A stretch of DNA of 64,000 bases, from the NCBI RefSeq assembly GCF_006376615.1, contig NZ_VEXQ01000002.1:310001-374000 (forward strand), written 5' to 3'. Position numbers and translations under genes: made by a program. Numbering within the stretch: the stretch's first letter is position 1; each line of letters starts with the position of its first letter. The notes under the pieces were generated by a model that had not been told where the DNA came from, did not search any database, and was given only the letters and a program-made list of their open reading frames with translations. Shown in pieces: positions 20,055 to 30,138 of the stretch. The stretch is from Buttiauxella sp. B2 (GTDB lineage: Bacteria > Pseudomonadota > Gammaproteobacteria > Enterobacterales > Enterobacteriaceae).

Positions 20055-21101
20055 ATGAAACGCGCGTTCTCTCAAATAACACTAATGTTGTTCAGCGCCC
20101 TGGCTGCGAGCCAGTCGGCGTGGGCTGTCGATTATTTACTCCCGTCACCGGGTAGCCGGATAATTGGCGAGAATCAGACCTATATTGTTCCTAATGACGG
20201 TAAAAACCTTGAAGCAGTCGCTGCAAAATATAATACCGGCGTGCTATTGCTGCTTGAGGCGAACAATACTACCGACCCTTTCCTGCCTAAAGCAGGCAGC
20301 GAGATAACCATTCCATCGCAAATGATTCTGCCGGATACCCCTCGTGTGGGAATAGTTATCAACCTCGCGGAGTTACGGCTGTATTACTATCCGCCTGACC
20401 AGAATCGTGTGGAAGTTTATCCGTTGGGAATTGGTCAGCTTGGACGTGAAACACCAGTGATGGTGACGCGTATCAGCCAGAAAATACCTAATCCTACCTG
20501 GACACCTACCGCTAATATTCGAGCTCGTTCAGCCTCGCAAGGCATAACTCTGCCTGCTGTGGTGCCAGCAGGGCCAAATAACCCTCTGGGGCGCTATGCA
20601 CTGCGTCTGGAGCAGGGCGGTGGAGAGTTTCTTATTCATGGCACCAATGCACGCAATAGCATTGGCTTGCGCGTGAGTTCGGGTTGTATGCGTATGCGTG
20701 CACCGGATATTAAGGCGTTGTTCAGCCAGGTTGCTTGGGGTACACGGGTGCAAATAATCAATGAGCCAGTGAAATACAGCGTTGAGCCGGATGGGAGGCG
20801 TTATGTGGAAGTGCATCAGCCACTATCGCGTAACGACTGGGAGAACCCGCAGACCGTGCCGATTGCGATTTCCGCGTCGTTTGGTTCATTTATCGACAAC
20901 CCGCTAAGTGACAAAGCGCAGATTGATAGTGCTATCGTGCGTCGTGCAGGTTATCCGGTGCTGGTGAACGCGCAGCAAGGTGTTCCATCCCAACCGGTGA
21001 ATATTACGCCTATACAGAGTGTCAAAGTGACGTCAGGCAGCGCGCCAGCAATAAGCAGTGGAAGTTTAGTCAGTGGTTCAAGCAGTGTGGTGATGAATTA
21101 G
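20055..21101 (+). CDS. ldtE: LdtE, periplasmic L,D-transpeptidase
   Basis: The 348-residue exported enzyme makes 3-3 (mDAP-mDAP) crosslinks in peptidoglycan. It has a signal peptide (cleavage near AWA-VDYL) and a LysM-like segment (about residues 40-90, with [20 protein letters not shown]). The YkuD catalytic domain carries the HGTN and SSGCMRM motifs with catalytic Cys near 210-215. A Ser/Thr-rich tail follows. It keeps the E. coli position between sufE and lpp (ynhG in older nomenclature) and is convergent with lpp. Confidence 0.93.
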   Translation: MKRAFSQITLMLFSALAASQSAWAVDYLLPSPGSRIIGENQTYIVPNDGKNLEAVAAKYNTGVLLLLEANNTTDPFLPKAGSEITIPSQMILPDTPRVGIVINLAELRLYYYPPDQNRVEVYPLGIGQLGRETPVMVTRISQKIPNPTWTPTANIRARSASQGITLPAVVPAGPNNPLGRYALRLEQGGGEFLIHGTNARNSIGLRVSSGCMRMRAPDIKALFSQVAWGTRVQIINEPVKYSVEPDGRRYVEVHQPLSRNDWENPQTVPIAISASFGSFIDNPLSDKAQIDSAIVRRAGYPVLVNAQQGVPSQPVNITPIQSVKVTSGSAPAISSGSLVSGSSSVVMN

Positions 21102-21129
21102 AGGAGTTCTGAAAGCAGGGGGTTCAGGC

Positions 21130-21160
21130 AAAAAAAATGGCGCACAATGTGCGCCATTTT
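21130..21160 (-). terminator. lpp terminator (possibly bidirectional)
   Basis: A perfect 9-bp stem (21137-21145 with 21149-21157, loop AAT) is flanked on the minus-strand 3' side by a run of seven T. On the plus strand TTTT follows the stem, so it may also end the ldtE transcript. Confidence 0.88.
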
Positions 21161-21173
21161 AATACAAGTACTC

Positions 21174-21665
<492 letters not shown>

Positions 21666-21666
21666 A

Positions 21667-21690
21667 AAAAAGCGCCCGAAGGCGCTTTTT
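21667..21690 (-). terminator. pykF terminator
   Basis: A stem AAAAAGCGCC/GGCGCTTTTT (21667-21676 with 21681-21690, tetraloop CGAA) stands 27 bp after the pykF stop. Its T-run is on the minus strand. This is a textbook intrinsic terminator. Confidence 0.92.
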
Positions 21691-21716
21691 AAGCAAAATA
21701 TTCGTTCACAGGAGAT

Positions 21717-23129
21717 TTACAGTACGTGAACAGATGCAGTATTGGTGGTACCACTTGGTACCAGAGCACCAGAAACCATCACTACGATGTCGCCTTTACG
21801 AGCCAGACCGCTTTCAAGCGCCACTTCTTTGCCCAGACGGTAGAAATCATCAGTAGAGGCGATTTCTTTAACCAACTGCGCAACGACGCCTTTGCTCAGT
21901 ACTAACTGACGAGCAGTGACTTCGTTAGTGGTCAGAGCCAGGATTGTCGCGTTAGGGAAGTATTTGCGCACAGCTTTAGCAGATTTACCGCCCTGGGTCG
22001 CCACAACAACCAGTGGAGCTTCCAGTTTCTCTGCCGTTTCAACAGCACCGCGGCAAACTGCTTCGGTGATACGTAGTTTACGGCTGTCGTGGTTGTTGTC
22101 CAGACGGCTGGTCATCACGCGGTCGGTACGTTCGCAGATAGTGGCCATGATGGTCACTGCTTCCAGCGGGTATTTACCTTTAGCGGATTCGCCAGACAGC
22201 ATAACGGCATCGGTACCGTCGAGGATGGCGTTAGCAACGTCACCAGCTTCAGCACGAGTAGGGCGTGGGTTTTTGATCATTGAGTCGAGCATCTGAGTTG
22301 CAGTGATAACAACTTTACGTGCACGAACACATTTCTCGATCATCATCTTCTGAGCGAAGATAACTTCTTCAACCGGGATTTCAACACCCAAATCACCACG
22401 AGCAACCATGATGCCGTCAGAAGCTTCGAGGATTTCGTCGAAGTTATTCAGGCCTTCCTGGTTTTCGATTTTGGAGATGATCTGGATGTTTTCGCCGCCA
22501 TGAGCTTTCAAGTGCTCACGGATTTCAACGACGTCAGAACGTTTACGGATGAAGGACGCAGCGACAAAGTCAACTCCTTGCTCGCAACCGAAGATCAGGT
22601 CTTGTTTGTCTTTTTCAGCTAGTGCTGGCAGTGCGATGGAAACGCCCGGCAGGTTAACGCCTTTGTTTTCGCCCAAGTCGCCGTTGTTCAGTACTTTACA
22701 AACAACGTTTTTGCCTTCGATTGCAGTCACTTCCATACCGATCAGACCATCGTCTACCAGTACAGTGTTGCCCACATTCAGATCGCTGGTGAAACCTTCG
22801 TAAGTTACAGCAACGATATCGCTGTTACCCACAACAGTCTTGTCAGTGGTGAAAGTGAAGGACTGACCCGCTTTCAGAGAGACGTCGTTGCCGCCTTCCA
22901 GTTTGATGGTGCGGATTTCAGGACCTTTGGTGTCCAGCAGGATTGCTGCTTTCTTACCAGTTTTCGCCATTACGTTGCGCAGGTTCTTGATACGCTGACC
23001 GTGTTCTTCGTAGTCACCGTGGGAGAAGTTCAGACGCATTACGTTCATGCCAGCATCAAGCATTTTGCTCAGCATTTCTTCAGATTCGGTTTTTGGACCG
23101 ATGGTGCAAACAATTTTAGTCTTTTTCAT
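21717..23129 (-). CDS. pykF: PykF, pyruvate kinase I
   Basis: The 470-residue glycolytic enzyme converts phosphoenolpyruvate and ADP to pyruvate and ATP; its length equals E. coli PykF, the fructose-1,6-bisphosphate-activated isozyme. Motifs include [26 protein letters not shown], the substrate/metal region [20 protein letters not shown] and [19 protein letters not shown] Cra-like operator lies in its leader. Gene order pykF-lpp is as in E. coli, but the upstream neighbour differs. Confidence 0.98.
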   Translation of the reverse strand: MKKTKIVCTIGPKTESEEMLSKMLDAGMNVMRLNFSHGDYEEHGQRIKNLRNVMAKTGKKAAILLDTKGPEIRTIKLEGGNDVSLKAGQSFTFTTDKTVVGNSDIVAVTYEGFTSDLNVGNTVLVDDGLIGMEVTAIEGKNVVCKVLNNGDLGENKGVNLPGVSIALPALAEKDKQDLIFGCEQGVDFVAASFIRKRSDVVEIREHLKAHGGENIQIISKIENQEGLNNFDEILEASDGIMVARGDLGVEIPVEEVIFAQKMMIEKCVRARKVVITATQMLDSMIKNPRPTRAEAGDVANAILDGTDAVMLSGESAKGKYPLEAVTIMATICERTDRVMTSRLDNNHDSRKLRITEAVCRGAVETAEKLEAPLVVVATQGGKSAKAVRKYFPNATILALTTNEVTARQLVLSKGVVAQLVKEIASTDDFYRLGKEVALESGLARKGDIVVMVSGALVPSGTTNTASVHVL

Positions 23130-23334
23130 GACAGTCTTATCTGTAAGTTGAGAAGGATTGTGAAAATTCGGTTCCGGTCGATACGGGCGCCGGAGCGCAA
23201 ACTAAACTGGTATTGTTCAAGTGCCACCCGCTAAGGATAGGTGACAGAAATAAAGCGTGCAGAGGAAAGTGTGCTTGCGGTTCAGCCAGCCGGTGATATT
23301 GATTGCTTTCTAGTGTATTACGACAGTTCAATGC

Positions 23335-23370
23335 GCTGAAACCATTCAAGTCAAGATCGCGCACATTATA
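23335..23370 (-). promoter_or_regulatory. pykF promoter with Cra-like operator
   Basis: The minus strand carries a perfect -10 hexamer TATAAT at 23370-23365, with transcription expected near 23358. A Cra (FruR)-like site GCTGAAACCATTCA lies at 23335-23348, one base off the GCTGAAACGATTCA-type consensus, just downstream of the start site. That is where a repressor would block pykF. Cra control of pykF is established in E. coli. Confidence 0.68.
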
Positions 23371-23988
23371 GAGGCAACTTGTCGCGAAAGGAATTGAAAA
23401 CGCTGTTTCAAATACGGAATGCGCAGAAATACACCGAAGTGTTATCGGTGCGTTAAAGAGATATTAATGGGATGAGTGAGTTAAAAAATTATAAACCAAT
23501 GTTTCAGGAACAATTAGTAGCGATGAATATTGTGTTACCGCGTTTCCAGTCATAAGTATCACATATGAATGATTTCTTAAAATATATTTGCGAATTATGA
23601 TGTTTTTTTGAATGGATGGAGAAGCGGTTAGCGGCTTACTGAATGTGAAAATCACGGTGGAAGTGATGATATGTGTGTCGTATGAATGGGATTTTGATAT
23701 TGAAAGCCCATTCACAGGTACCGACCTTTCAACACCGGTCAGTTGCATTATCGCTCATAAATAAGTCACCTGCCGGGATATTACAGTTGCTATACCTTCC
23801 GCAACTCGAATTGTTTTGAGTATACAGGTGAACAATATAACACCAATTCACCTGAAATATTTTCAAGTTTAGCTTTATTAATGTTTATCGACTTGATTAG
23901 ATTATTTCTTAATTACATTATTATTGTGAAAGGGATGGGTGGTAAATGAATTACTCCCAAGTATTCTTATTAATCACGGATTTGGATT
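23371..23988. other. AT-rich non-coding region upstream of pykF
   Basis: Over 600 bp without a credible gene. The composition shifts to AT-rich from about 23460. A 22-bp stretch at 23791-23812 resembles a collapsed ERIC end (CGCAACTCGAATT), but only weakly. The region probably holds the promoter of the small plus-strand gene at 23989 and may be a target for nucleoid proteins such as H-NS. It marks the start of an accessory segment. Confidence 0.5.
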
Positions 23989-24303
23989 ATGCTATCACTG
24001 GAAATGGAAGAAGATGTTGTCCTGCGGATAAAAGGCATGGAAAAAATGCTTGAAGGGATTGTCCGTGAACTCAACGCTAACAAAGGTGTTGTCGATGAGT
24101 TTATTCGGGATGATATTGCAAGGTTCCGGCACTGTTCAAAAGATGTAATTACGCAGCATGTTCAGGTATCTCGCGACGTACGCAAAAGACTGGAAAATGT
24201 CACCATCTATTCGCAAAAACGCGTACGTAAAACGGCGCAGAATAACTTGCTATACGGTGTGTTATGCGGGATGTCATTCTGCATGATTCTGCAATTGATG
24301 TAA
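23989..24303 (+). CDS. Unrecognised 104-residue tail-anchored protein
   Basis: I do not recognise this protein. Residues 1-85 are charged and heptad-like (many Glu, Lys, Arg, Val, Leu), predicting a helical or coiled-coil cytoplasmic domain. Residues about 87-104 (YGVLCGMSFCMILQLM) are hydrophobic and end the protein, so a C-terminal membrane anchor is likely. ATG 23989 has a modest GGA ribosome site; ATG 24004 is an alternative. A strong terminator follows at once, which supports a real gene. It is convergent with the binding-protein operon, and no function is proposed. Confidence 0.6.
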   Translation: MLSLEMEEDVVLRIKGMEKMLEGIVRELNANKGVVDEFIRDDIARFRHCSKDVITQHVQVSRDVRKRLENVTIYSQKRVRKTAQNNLLYGVLCGMSFCMILQLM

Positions 24304-24321
24304 TACGTATCAATGCATTGC

Positions 24322-24349
24322 GGGAGAAAGTCATCTTTCTCCCTTTTTT
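24322..24349 (+). terminator. Intrinsic terminator after the small tail-anchored gene
   Basis: GGGAGAAAG (24322-24330) pairs perfectly with CTTTCTCCC (24335-24343) over a TCAT loop, followed by six T. It is 18 bp after the stop of the 104-residue protein. Confidence 0.9.
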
Positions 24350-24367
24350 ATATCCAAAACTCTGCAT

Positions 24368-25249
24368 TCATTGAATAAGGTATTTATGCATTTCAGAGGT
24401 AAGGGGCAAGTGCAGGTTAATATTTCTATCTGGCAGGTTGCTATTAAACCACTTGTCATAAAACTGTTTGAAGTCAGCACGTTTAAAGCGAACTGCCAGG
24501 TTGTAGTCGACCATCCTTTTTAATTCTGTATCGCCATGGCGCATCATGATCCCTAAATCCAGAGGGGCGCCCAATACCTCTCTCGAAACCGCATACTGCA
24601 TTGGGTTGGCACTGCTTTCAATGAATTCCTTCAACGACACTTCATTCATTACCGTCGCATAGCTTTTACGATTACTCATCGCGTCAAACGACTCTTTTAT
24701 CGAAGGTTGAGAAAGAATCAATAGATTTAGTTTTTGTAGCCGGTTAAGACGATTGAGATTAATTAAGTCTGTAGAGCCTTTGGTTACGCTGATAGTTCTG
24801 CCGGCTAAATCTGTGCTGGAGCGAATTTTGTTTCCCGCTTGCATCCCAAAACGTGTATTAACGGACAAATAGTGGTGAGAAAAAAGCACCATACTTTCAC
24901 GTTTCACTGTATCGGTATTAAAAGAGCAGTCCATATCAATAATATTGTGATTGAGCATTGTGGTGCGCATAGTGAGCGGGGCAGGAACATAATTGACGAC
25001 CAGATTATTAAGGTGTAGTTCTCTTTTCAGCGATTCAGTCACGTCTTTGCATAAGTCAATGACATAACCTACCACATGCCCATCACTAGTTTTATAAGAG
25101 TAAGGATCGATATCACGATAGCCAATATTAATCACTTTATATGCGGCAATTTTTTCCAGAGTGGACATGTTCAACTCTGCATTGGCTACGGTTGCGTAAC
25201 TAAGTAATAAAATACTCAATAAGTAATTCAGACCATTTTTGTTTTTCAT
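24368..25249 (-). CDS. GltI-like periplasmic binding protein, copy 1
   Basis: The 293-residue family 3 solute-binding protein has a signal peptide ending at ...ATVANA. It resembles the glutamate/aspartate-binding protein GltI: IDMDCSFNTDTVKRES aligns with the GltI FECGSTTNN-ERQ region including its ligand Arg. The C-terminus YDKWFNSNLPDRNINLHLPL aligns with the GltI end. No permease or ATPase genes are nearby, so a transport role is doubtful. It is third in an operon with a paralogue (16-bp gap) and a GGDEF-EAL protein, suggesting ligand sensing. Confidence 0.82.
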   Translation of the reverse strand: MKNKNGLNYLLSILLLSYATVANAELNMSTLEKIAAYKVINIGYRDIDPYSYKTSDGHVVGYVIDLCKDVTESLKRELHLNNLVVNYVPAPLTMRTTMLNHNIIDMDCSFNTDTVKRESMVLFSHHYLSVNTRFGMQAGNKIRSSTDLAGRTISVTKGSTDLINLNRLNRLQKLNLLILSQPSIKESFDAMSNRKSYATVMNEVSLKEFIESSANPMQYAVSREVLGAPLDLGIMMRHGDTELKRMVDYNLAVRFKRADFKQFYDKWFNSNLPDRNINLHLPLTSEMHKYLIQ

Positions 25250-25265
25250 TAGTATTTTTTTATTG

Positions 25266-26183
25266 TTAGTAAGAATAAAGTTTTTCCGAGGATACTGACT
25301 TCTGCAACTCAGGCGATAATGGCAAATTAAGAGTAATTCCTTCAGGTATTATCGGCTGCAAAAACCATTTGTTATAAATGGAGATGAACTCTTTGCTCCG
25401 CATCAAGCGCTTCATGGAACGATTGATAAGACTGGTAAACGCGGCATTGTTCTTCTGCATCGGCATGCCAATAGGCAGACGCGAGCTGAGAGTGTCTTCA
25501 GACATACTAAACGCCTGTGGATGTCCAGAAAGCGCCATTTGAGCAAGAATCAGAACGTCGCTTGAGACTAGTGCGGGTGTTTTACCACTTTCAAGTTCGG
25601 AGAAGGCTTTGATGTTGTCAGTTCCGAGATCGATATTGAGGGATAACTGATGTTCAGTATTCGCTTGCTGGATGTGCCTGACAAAAACGGTTCCGCTTTT
25701 GACCATGACGGTATGTCCATTTAGTTCATTAATATCCGAAATATCATCATCTTTGCGTGAAACAAAACGGGTTGCCGAGAAGAAATAGGGCTCCGAGAAA
25801 GTCACTATTTTTTGGCGTTCTGCCGTGTATATTGTGGGGATGCATCCCATATCGATGGTTTTATTTTTGATTGTTATAAATTGGGTCGCGGTGCTGACGG
25901 GGATCCATTTAATCTTCAATGTTGAAAGATGGAGTTCCTGCTTAAGCATGCCAATCAACTCGTAGCATATGTCAATGGAATAACCCTGAGGCTTGCTACC
26001 TTCGACATAGGAAAAAGGAAATACATCAGTCTGATAACTCAGCGTAATACTCTTGCTTTGCACAATATTTGATATCAAGTCGTTGGCTCGGCTAACCGAA
26101 GGTATTAGCAGACAGATACTGAGCAAAAGTGTCGCAGCCAAAGCTAACAAGTGCTGATAAAAATGAATGGCTATTAATTGCAT
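25266..26183 (-). CDS. GltI-like periplasmic binding protein, copy 2
   Basis: The 305-residue family 3 solute-binding protein has a signal peptide ending near PSVSRA. It is homologous to the downstream copy and to GltI: SYQTDVFPFSYVEGSKPQGY, IDMGCIPTIYTAERQKIV with the ligand Arg, and YNKWFLQPIIPEGITLNL at the end. The likely ligand class is an acidic amino acid or similar, by family only. Its start overlaps the GGDEF-EAL gene by 10 bp with GGAG upstream, so translation is coupled. This arrangement favours a sensory partnership. Confidence 0.82.
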   Translation of the reverse strand: MQLIAIHFYQHLLALAATLLLSICLLIPSVSRANDLISNIVQSKSITLSYQTDVFPFSYVEGSKPQGYSIDICYELIGMLKQELHLSTLKIKWIPVSTATQFITIKNKTIDMGCIPTIYTAERQKIVTFSEPYFFSATRFVSRKDDDISDINELNGHTVMVKSGTVFVRHIQQANTEHQLSLNIDLGTDNIKAFSELESGKTPALVSSDVLILAQMALSGHPQAFSMSEDTLSSRLPIGMPMQKNNAAFTSLINRSMKRLMRSKEFISIYNKWFLQPIIPEGITLNLPLSPELQKSVSSEKLYSY

Positions 26184-28393
26184 GTGGACTCCAGTCTGTG
26201 TTGCTCAAGTTCTACCATAGCACTGCTATTTTCCACCGGTCGCCCAAAGTGATAACCCTGCACAGTCATTTTCCCCTCACTAATGGACGCTAGATAGTCG
26301 CACTGTTGCTGCGTTTCAACACCTACGGCGGTGACGTCCAATCCCCGTTGCAGTGCGTAACGAACCAGCATGCTAACTAAGGTCTGGCTGTCTTCACATT
26401 TATCGAGCACTTCGATGAGTGTGCGAGCAATTTTAATGTGGCTAAACGGATATATAATCAGATAATCCAGTGTGGCAAAGCCCGTTCCAAATTCGTCCAA
26501 TACAATACCAACGCCCAATGCCTGAATAGCATTGAGAATGGGTAAAATGACTTTACGATCGAGTTGTTCAGACCCGGTAATTTCTATTTCAAGGCGGGCA
26601 GGGTTCAGGCCACTGTCTTGCAATGCGTTGCGAATGGTATCCAATATTTTGGGATTACGAAGCTGATGTGAAGAGACATTAACCGCAACTGTTAACGCTT
26701 GCGGCCAATTGGCGGCGTCCATACACGCGTTACGAATCAGCCATTCCCCCAATGTCGCAATAAGCCCAATATCTTCAGAGACAGAAATAAAATGGTGTGG
26801 TTGCAGCAAACCTCGAACGGGATGCTGCCAACGTACCAGTGCTTCATAACCCGTAGTGTTACAACTATCGAGGCTGACGATTTTTTGATAATGCAGGAAG
26901 AACTCATTATTTATTATTCCGTCTTCAATCTCCTGACTAAAGTTCAGGTTATTTGATGGGTTCATCGTCATGCCATGAGAATAAAAATGGAAGCAGTTAC
27001 GCCCGAAGCTTTTGGATGTGTAGAGCGCAAGATCAGCATGAGCGAATAAATCCTCTCGGGTATTACCATGCTGTGGTGCGCAGGAAATACCGATACTGCT
27101 GCTGATAGAAAAGATATTGCCACTACAAGAAAAGGGTTTATTAAGCGTGTCTAACACATGTTGTGCCAACACTTTTGCCTCAGAAACTGCATCGTGATGG
27201 ACATACTGAAGAATGGCAAACTCGTCCCCGCCAAGACGAATGGCCATATCACCATCACTGAGTAGAGCAGACAATCGAGCTGCTGACTCAATAAGCAGTT
27301 CGTCGCCAACAACATGCCCGTAGGTGTCGTTAACTGGCTTAAAATTGTCGAGATCAATTAGCAACAGATTGAAGATGCTGCCCTGGGTTCTTAATTTTAT
27401 TAGCCGACCGTCGATAGAGTTTCGATAAGAGACCCTGTTTGGTAGCAATGTCAGGGAATCATGATGCGCCATGTATTCCATTTTTTGCGCCATCTCCTGC
27501 ATGCGTTGCAGATAACCGCGTTCAACCATTGCCACGCGCAATTTCTCAATCGCTTTCGCCAGTTCACCAATTTCGTCATCCTGGGTCTGGAACGGGGTTA
27601 TCTGATCGGTTTTTTCATCGGCTATTAATGTCACCGCCTGGATAAGGCGAGGAACAGGCCGGAAAAGATTACGCACCAGCCAATTGACTACCACAACGGT
27701 CGCGCCGAGGATTAAAATCAACATCAGTAGGGTGTTTTTCAATAATCGGTTATGAGTGGCAAATAAAGCGTCGCGATCGCCAATGCTTGTGACAACTGCG
27801 CCTAACAGCTTGCCAGAAAAATTAACGATAGGAATTGAACCTACGAAATACTCTTTGCCGCCGATGATAATAAATCCGCGGTAATATTGTTCTAACGTGC
27901 AATTATCAGATTTCTCGCCAATAGGTGTTATCTTTTGTGCCGTGTGGGTATCGGTAAAACCCTGCTTTTTGTCATACCTCAATAGCCATACTGGATTATG
28001 AGTCTGCGTTGATATCTGACTTAGCATATCGTCCGGGTTAATCCCTGTTTGGATCAACGTCTCGTCGTCATCTAATGCATGTTCAGATTCAATGGTGATG
28101 ACCTGACCTTCGTGATTGGATTTAACCGTGACGGAGGTGTAGATATTTCGAATGATAAAACTGGCAATTTGTGAATTGGAAGCAGCTTGTTTAAACCATT
28201 GCACGTGAGAAATGCGATTAACCTCGAAAACGCCCGCGCCAGAACCCACGCCATAGGCAACCAAGACACCCAGCATTAGGTAAATAGCAACTTTGCCCGT
28301 AATCGAGTGATACCAATGATATTCCCCACGCAAGTCAGAATCTTGTGTACGTGCAGGTGTAATCTCATGAGTACTGAGCTCTTTATCAACCAT
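26174..28393 (-). CDS. Membrane GGDEF-EAL protein, EAL degenerate
   Basis: The protein of about 739 residues has two membrane spans (about residues 35-55 and 220-242) enclosing a periplasmic domain of about 165 residues. A HAMP-like linker, GGDEF and EAL domains follow. GGDEF is intact (RLGGDEFAI), with SDGD where an inhibitory-site RxxD would be. In EAL, the EALVRW glutamate remains. However, canonical ELTES reads EITGS, DDFGTG reads DEFGTG, LKIDR reads IKIAR and AEGVET reads AVGVET, so phosphodiesterase activity is probably lost. ATG 28393 is chosen; TTG 28435 would add 14 residues. Confidence 0.88.
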   Translation of the reverse strand: MVDKELSTHEITPARTQDSDLRGEYHWYHSITGKVAIYLMLGVLVAYGVGSGAGVFEVNRISHVQWFKQAASNSQIASFIIRNIYTSVTVKSNHEGQVITIESEHALDDDETLIQTGINPDDMLSQISTQTHNPVWLLRYDKKQGFTDTHTAQKITPIGEKSDNCTLEQYYRGFIIIGGKEYFVGSIPIVNFSGKLLGAVVTSIGDRDALFATHNRLLKNTLLMLILILGATVVVVNWLVRNLFRPVPRLIQAVTLIADEKTDQITPFQTQDDEIGELAKAIEKLRVAMVERGYLQRMQEMAQKMEYMAHHDSLTLLPNRVSYRNSIDGRLIKLRTQGSIFNLLLIDLDNFKPVNDTYGHVVGDELLIESAARLSALLSDGDMAIRLGGDEFAILQYVHHDAVSEAKVLAQHVLDTLNKPFSCSGNIFSISSSIGISCAPQHGNTREDLFAHADLALYTSKSFGRNCFHFYSHGMTMNPSNNLNFSQEIEDGIINNEFFLHYQKIVSLDSCNTTGYEALVRWQHPVRGLLQPHHFISVSEDIGLIATLGEWLIRNACMDAANWPQALTVAVNVSSHQLRNPKILDTIRNALQDSGLNPARLEIEITGSEQLDRKVILPILNAIQALGVGIVLDEFGTGFATLDYLIIYPFSHIKIARTLIEVLDKCEDSQTLVSMLVRYALQRGLDVTAVGVETQQQCDYLASISEGKMTVQGYHFGRPVENSSAMVELEQHRLESTCN

Positions 28394-28826
28394 TTTTCTA
28401 TTAATACTCTTATCCAGCGAATAAAGAAGGCTCAAAATGGAATGGTGGTCATATAACCGGTCATTTTTTAACTGTCGTTAATATATTGCTGTGCGTTATA
28501 TATTTTGTTTAAAAGATGTTGGTTGTTTGTGGTGTTTTTATGTTTTTGAAAAAAAGTGTGGTTTTATTATAAGGAAGTATATCACTTACTCTTTGAAGTA
28601 TAAAGTTAGCCAGTTAATGCGTCAATGACAAGTAGCTGTAAGGCATTAATTTGGGTTTTGTATTTATTACACATCCAAATGCGAGCTTGTTAATTGTAGA
28701 AAAATACATATTATTTATTGTGGATAATTAAATGTGATTGTGATTGTTTGTTTATATATACATGTTCGATGTCGTAACGTGGGCAAGATATATATATTTA
28801 ATAACGAATCTGCTCACCGAAGCCAT
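28394..28826. other. AT-rich region between GGDEF-EAL gene and ychF
   Basis: About 430 bp of very AT-rich DNA with no supported gene. It should contain the minus-strand promoter of the GGDEF-EAL operon; several TATAAT-like hexamers occur and none can be singled out. It forms the far boundary of the AT-rich accessory segment that begins near 23460. Confidence 0.5.
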
Positions 28827-28854
28827 AAAAAATCCACGCAATTGCGTGGATTTT
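28827..28854 (-). terminator. ychF terminator
   Basis: A 26-bp uninterrupted palindrome (28829-28854, centre CAATTG) stands about 55 bp after the ychF stop and ends in a T-run on the minus strand. Confidence 0.85.
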
Positions 28855-28909
28855 AGTCTTTTAATCAGTCGTCACGGCATCAAAAAATGGCGTGAGACAG
28901 AAAAAGGGG

Positions 28910-30001
28910 TTAGACGTTGAACAGGAAGTTCATCACATCGCCATCTTTAACGATGTAGTCTTTGCCTTCTGCACGCATCTTGCCGGCTTCTTTCGCGCCT
29001 TGCTCACCTTTGTAGGTGATAAAATCTTCGTACGCGATTGTCTGAGCGCGGATAAAGCCTTTTTCGAAATCAGTGTGGATTTTACCTGCAGCTTGTGGGG
29101 CAGTAGCACCAACAGGGATAGTCCAGGCACGCACTTCTTTCACACCTGCGGTGAAGTAAGTTTGCAGATTCAGCAGTTCGTAACCTGCGCGGATAACGCG
29201 GTTCAGACCGGGTTCTTCCAGACCCATTTCAGCCATGAATTCGTCACGGTCAGCGTCGTCAAGCTCAGCAATGTCAGATTCAACAGCCGCACAGACAGCA
29301 ACAACCACAGAACCTTCCGCAGCAGCGATTTCGCGCACTTTGTCCAGATACGGGTTATTCTCATAACCATCTTCGTTGACGTTAGCGATATACATGGTTG
29401 GTTTCAGCGTCAGGAAGCTCAGGTATTTGATTGCTGCTTTGTCTTCTTCTGTTAAAGGTAAGGCACGTAACATACCTGCGTTCTCAAGCTGTGGCAGGCA
29501 TTTTTCCAGCGCAGCCAGTTCAGCTTTTGCGTCTTTATCGCCGCCTTTAGCTTTCTTCTGCACACGGTGAATAGCACGTTCGCAGGTGTCGAGATCAGAA
29601 AGAGCCAGTTCAGTGTTAATGACTTCGATGTCGTCCGCTGGGTCGACTTTGTTATTAACATGGATGATATTGTCGTTTTCAAAACAACGCACAACGTGAC
29701 CGATAGCTTCGGTTTCACGAATGTTGGTTAAGAACTGGTTACCTAGGCCTTCACCTTTGGACGCGCCTTTCACCAGACCGGCGATATCAACGAATTCCAT
29801 GGTAGTTGGCAGAATGCGTTGTGGTTTAACGATTTCGGCCAGTTTGTCCAGACGTGGGTCCGGCATGGGTACCACACCAGTGTTCGGCTCAATGGTACAG
29901 AACGGGAAGTTTGCTGCTTCGATTCCCGCTTTGGTGAGCGCGTTGAACAGGGTTGATTTACCAACGTTCGGCAAGCCGACGATACCGCATTTGAATCCCA
30001 T
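28910..30001 (-). CDS. ychF: YchF, Obg-related GTPase/ATPase
   Basis: The 363-residue P-loop protein of the Obg family has G1 [14 protein letters not shown] (residues 8-21), [20 protein letters not shown], a coiled-coil insertion (about 140-200) and a C-terminal TGS domain ending [17 protein letters not shown]. YchF prefers ATP over GTP and is linked to translation start-site choice and the oxidative-stress response in E. coli. It follows pth in the conserved order, with a 137-bp gap. Confidence 0.97.
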   Translation of the reverse strand: MGFKCGIVGLPNVGKSTLFNALTKAGIEAANFPFCTIEPNTGVVPMPDPRLDKLAEIVKPQRILPTTMEFVDIAGLVKGASKGEGLGNQFLTNIRETEAIGHVVRCFENDNIIHVNNKVDPADDIEVINTELALSDLDTCERAIHRVQKKAKGGDKDAKAELAALEKCLPQLENAGMLRALPLTEEDKAAIKYLSFLTLKPTMYIANVNEDGYENNPYLDKVREIAAAEGSVVVAVCAAVESDIAELDDADRDEFMAEMGLEEPGLNRVIRAGYELLNLQTYFTAGVKEVRAWTIPVGATAPQAAGKIHTDFEKGFIRAQTIAYEDFITYKGEQGAKEAGKMRAEGKDYIVKDGDVMNFLFNV

Positions 30002-30138
30002 GGTTTAATTCACCTTAATTACTTGATATTCAATGAGTTGATGTAGTCTCATTGATAAAATGATCATAACTTTCCCCATTATACACGTAAACGGCATATA
30101 ACGGGCGCAGAAATCCTTGCAACCCACCGTGCGGGCTA

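Noticed and set aside
23464-23748. Minus-strand 94-residue open frame upstream of pykF
   Set aside because: No domain, signal or ribosome site; the sequence is AT-rich and the amino-acid makeup looks random.
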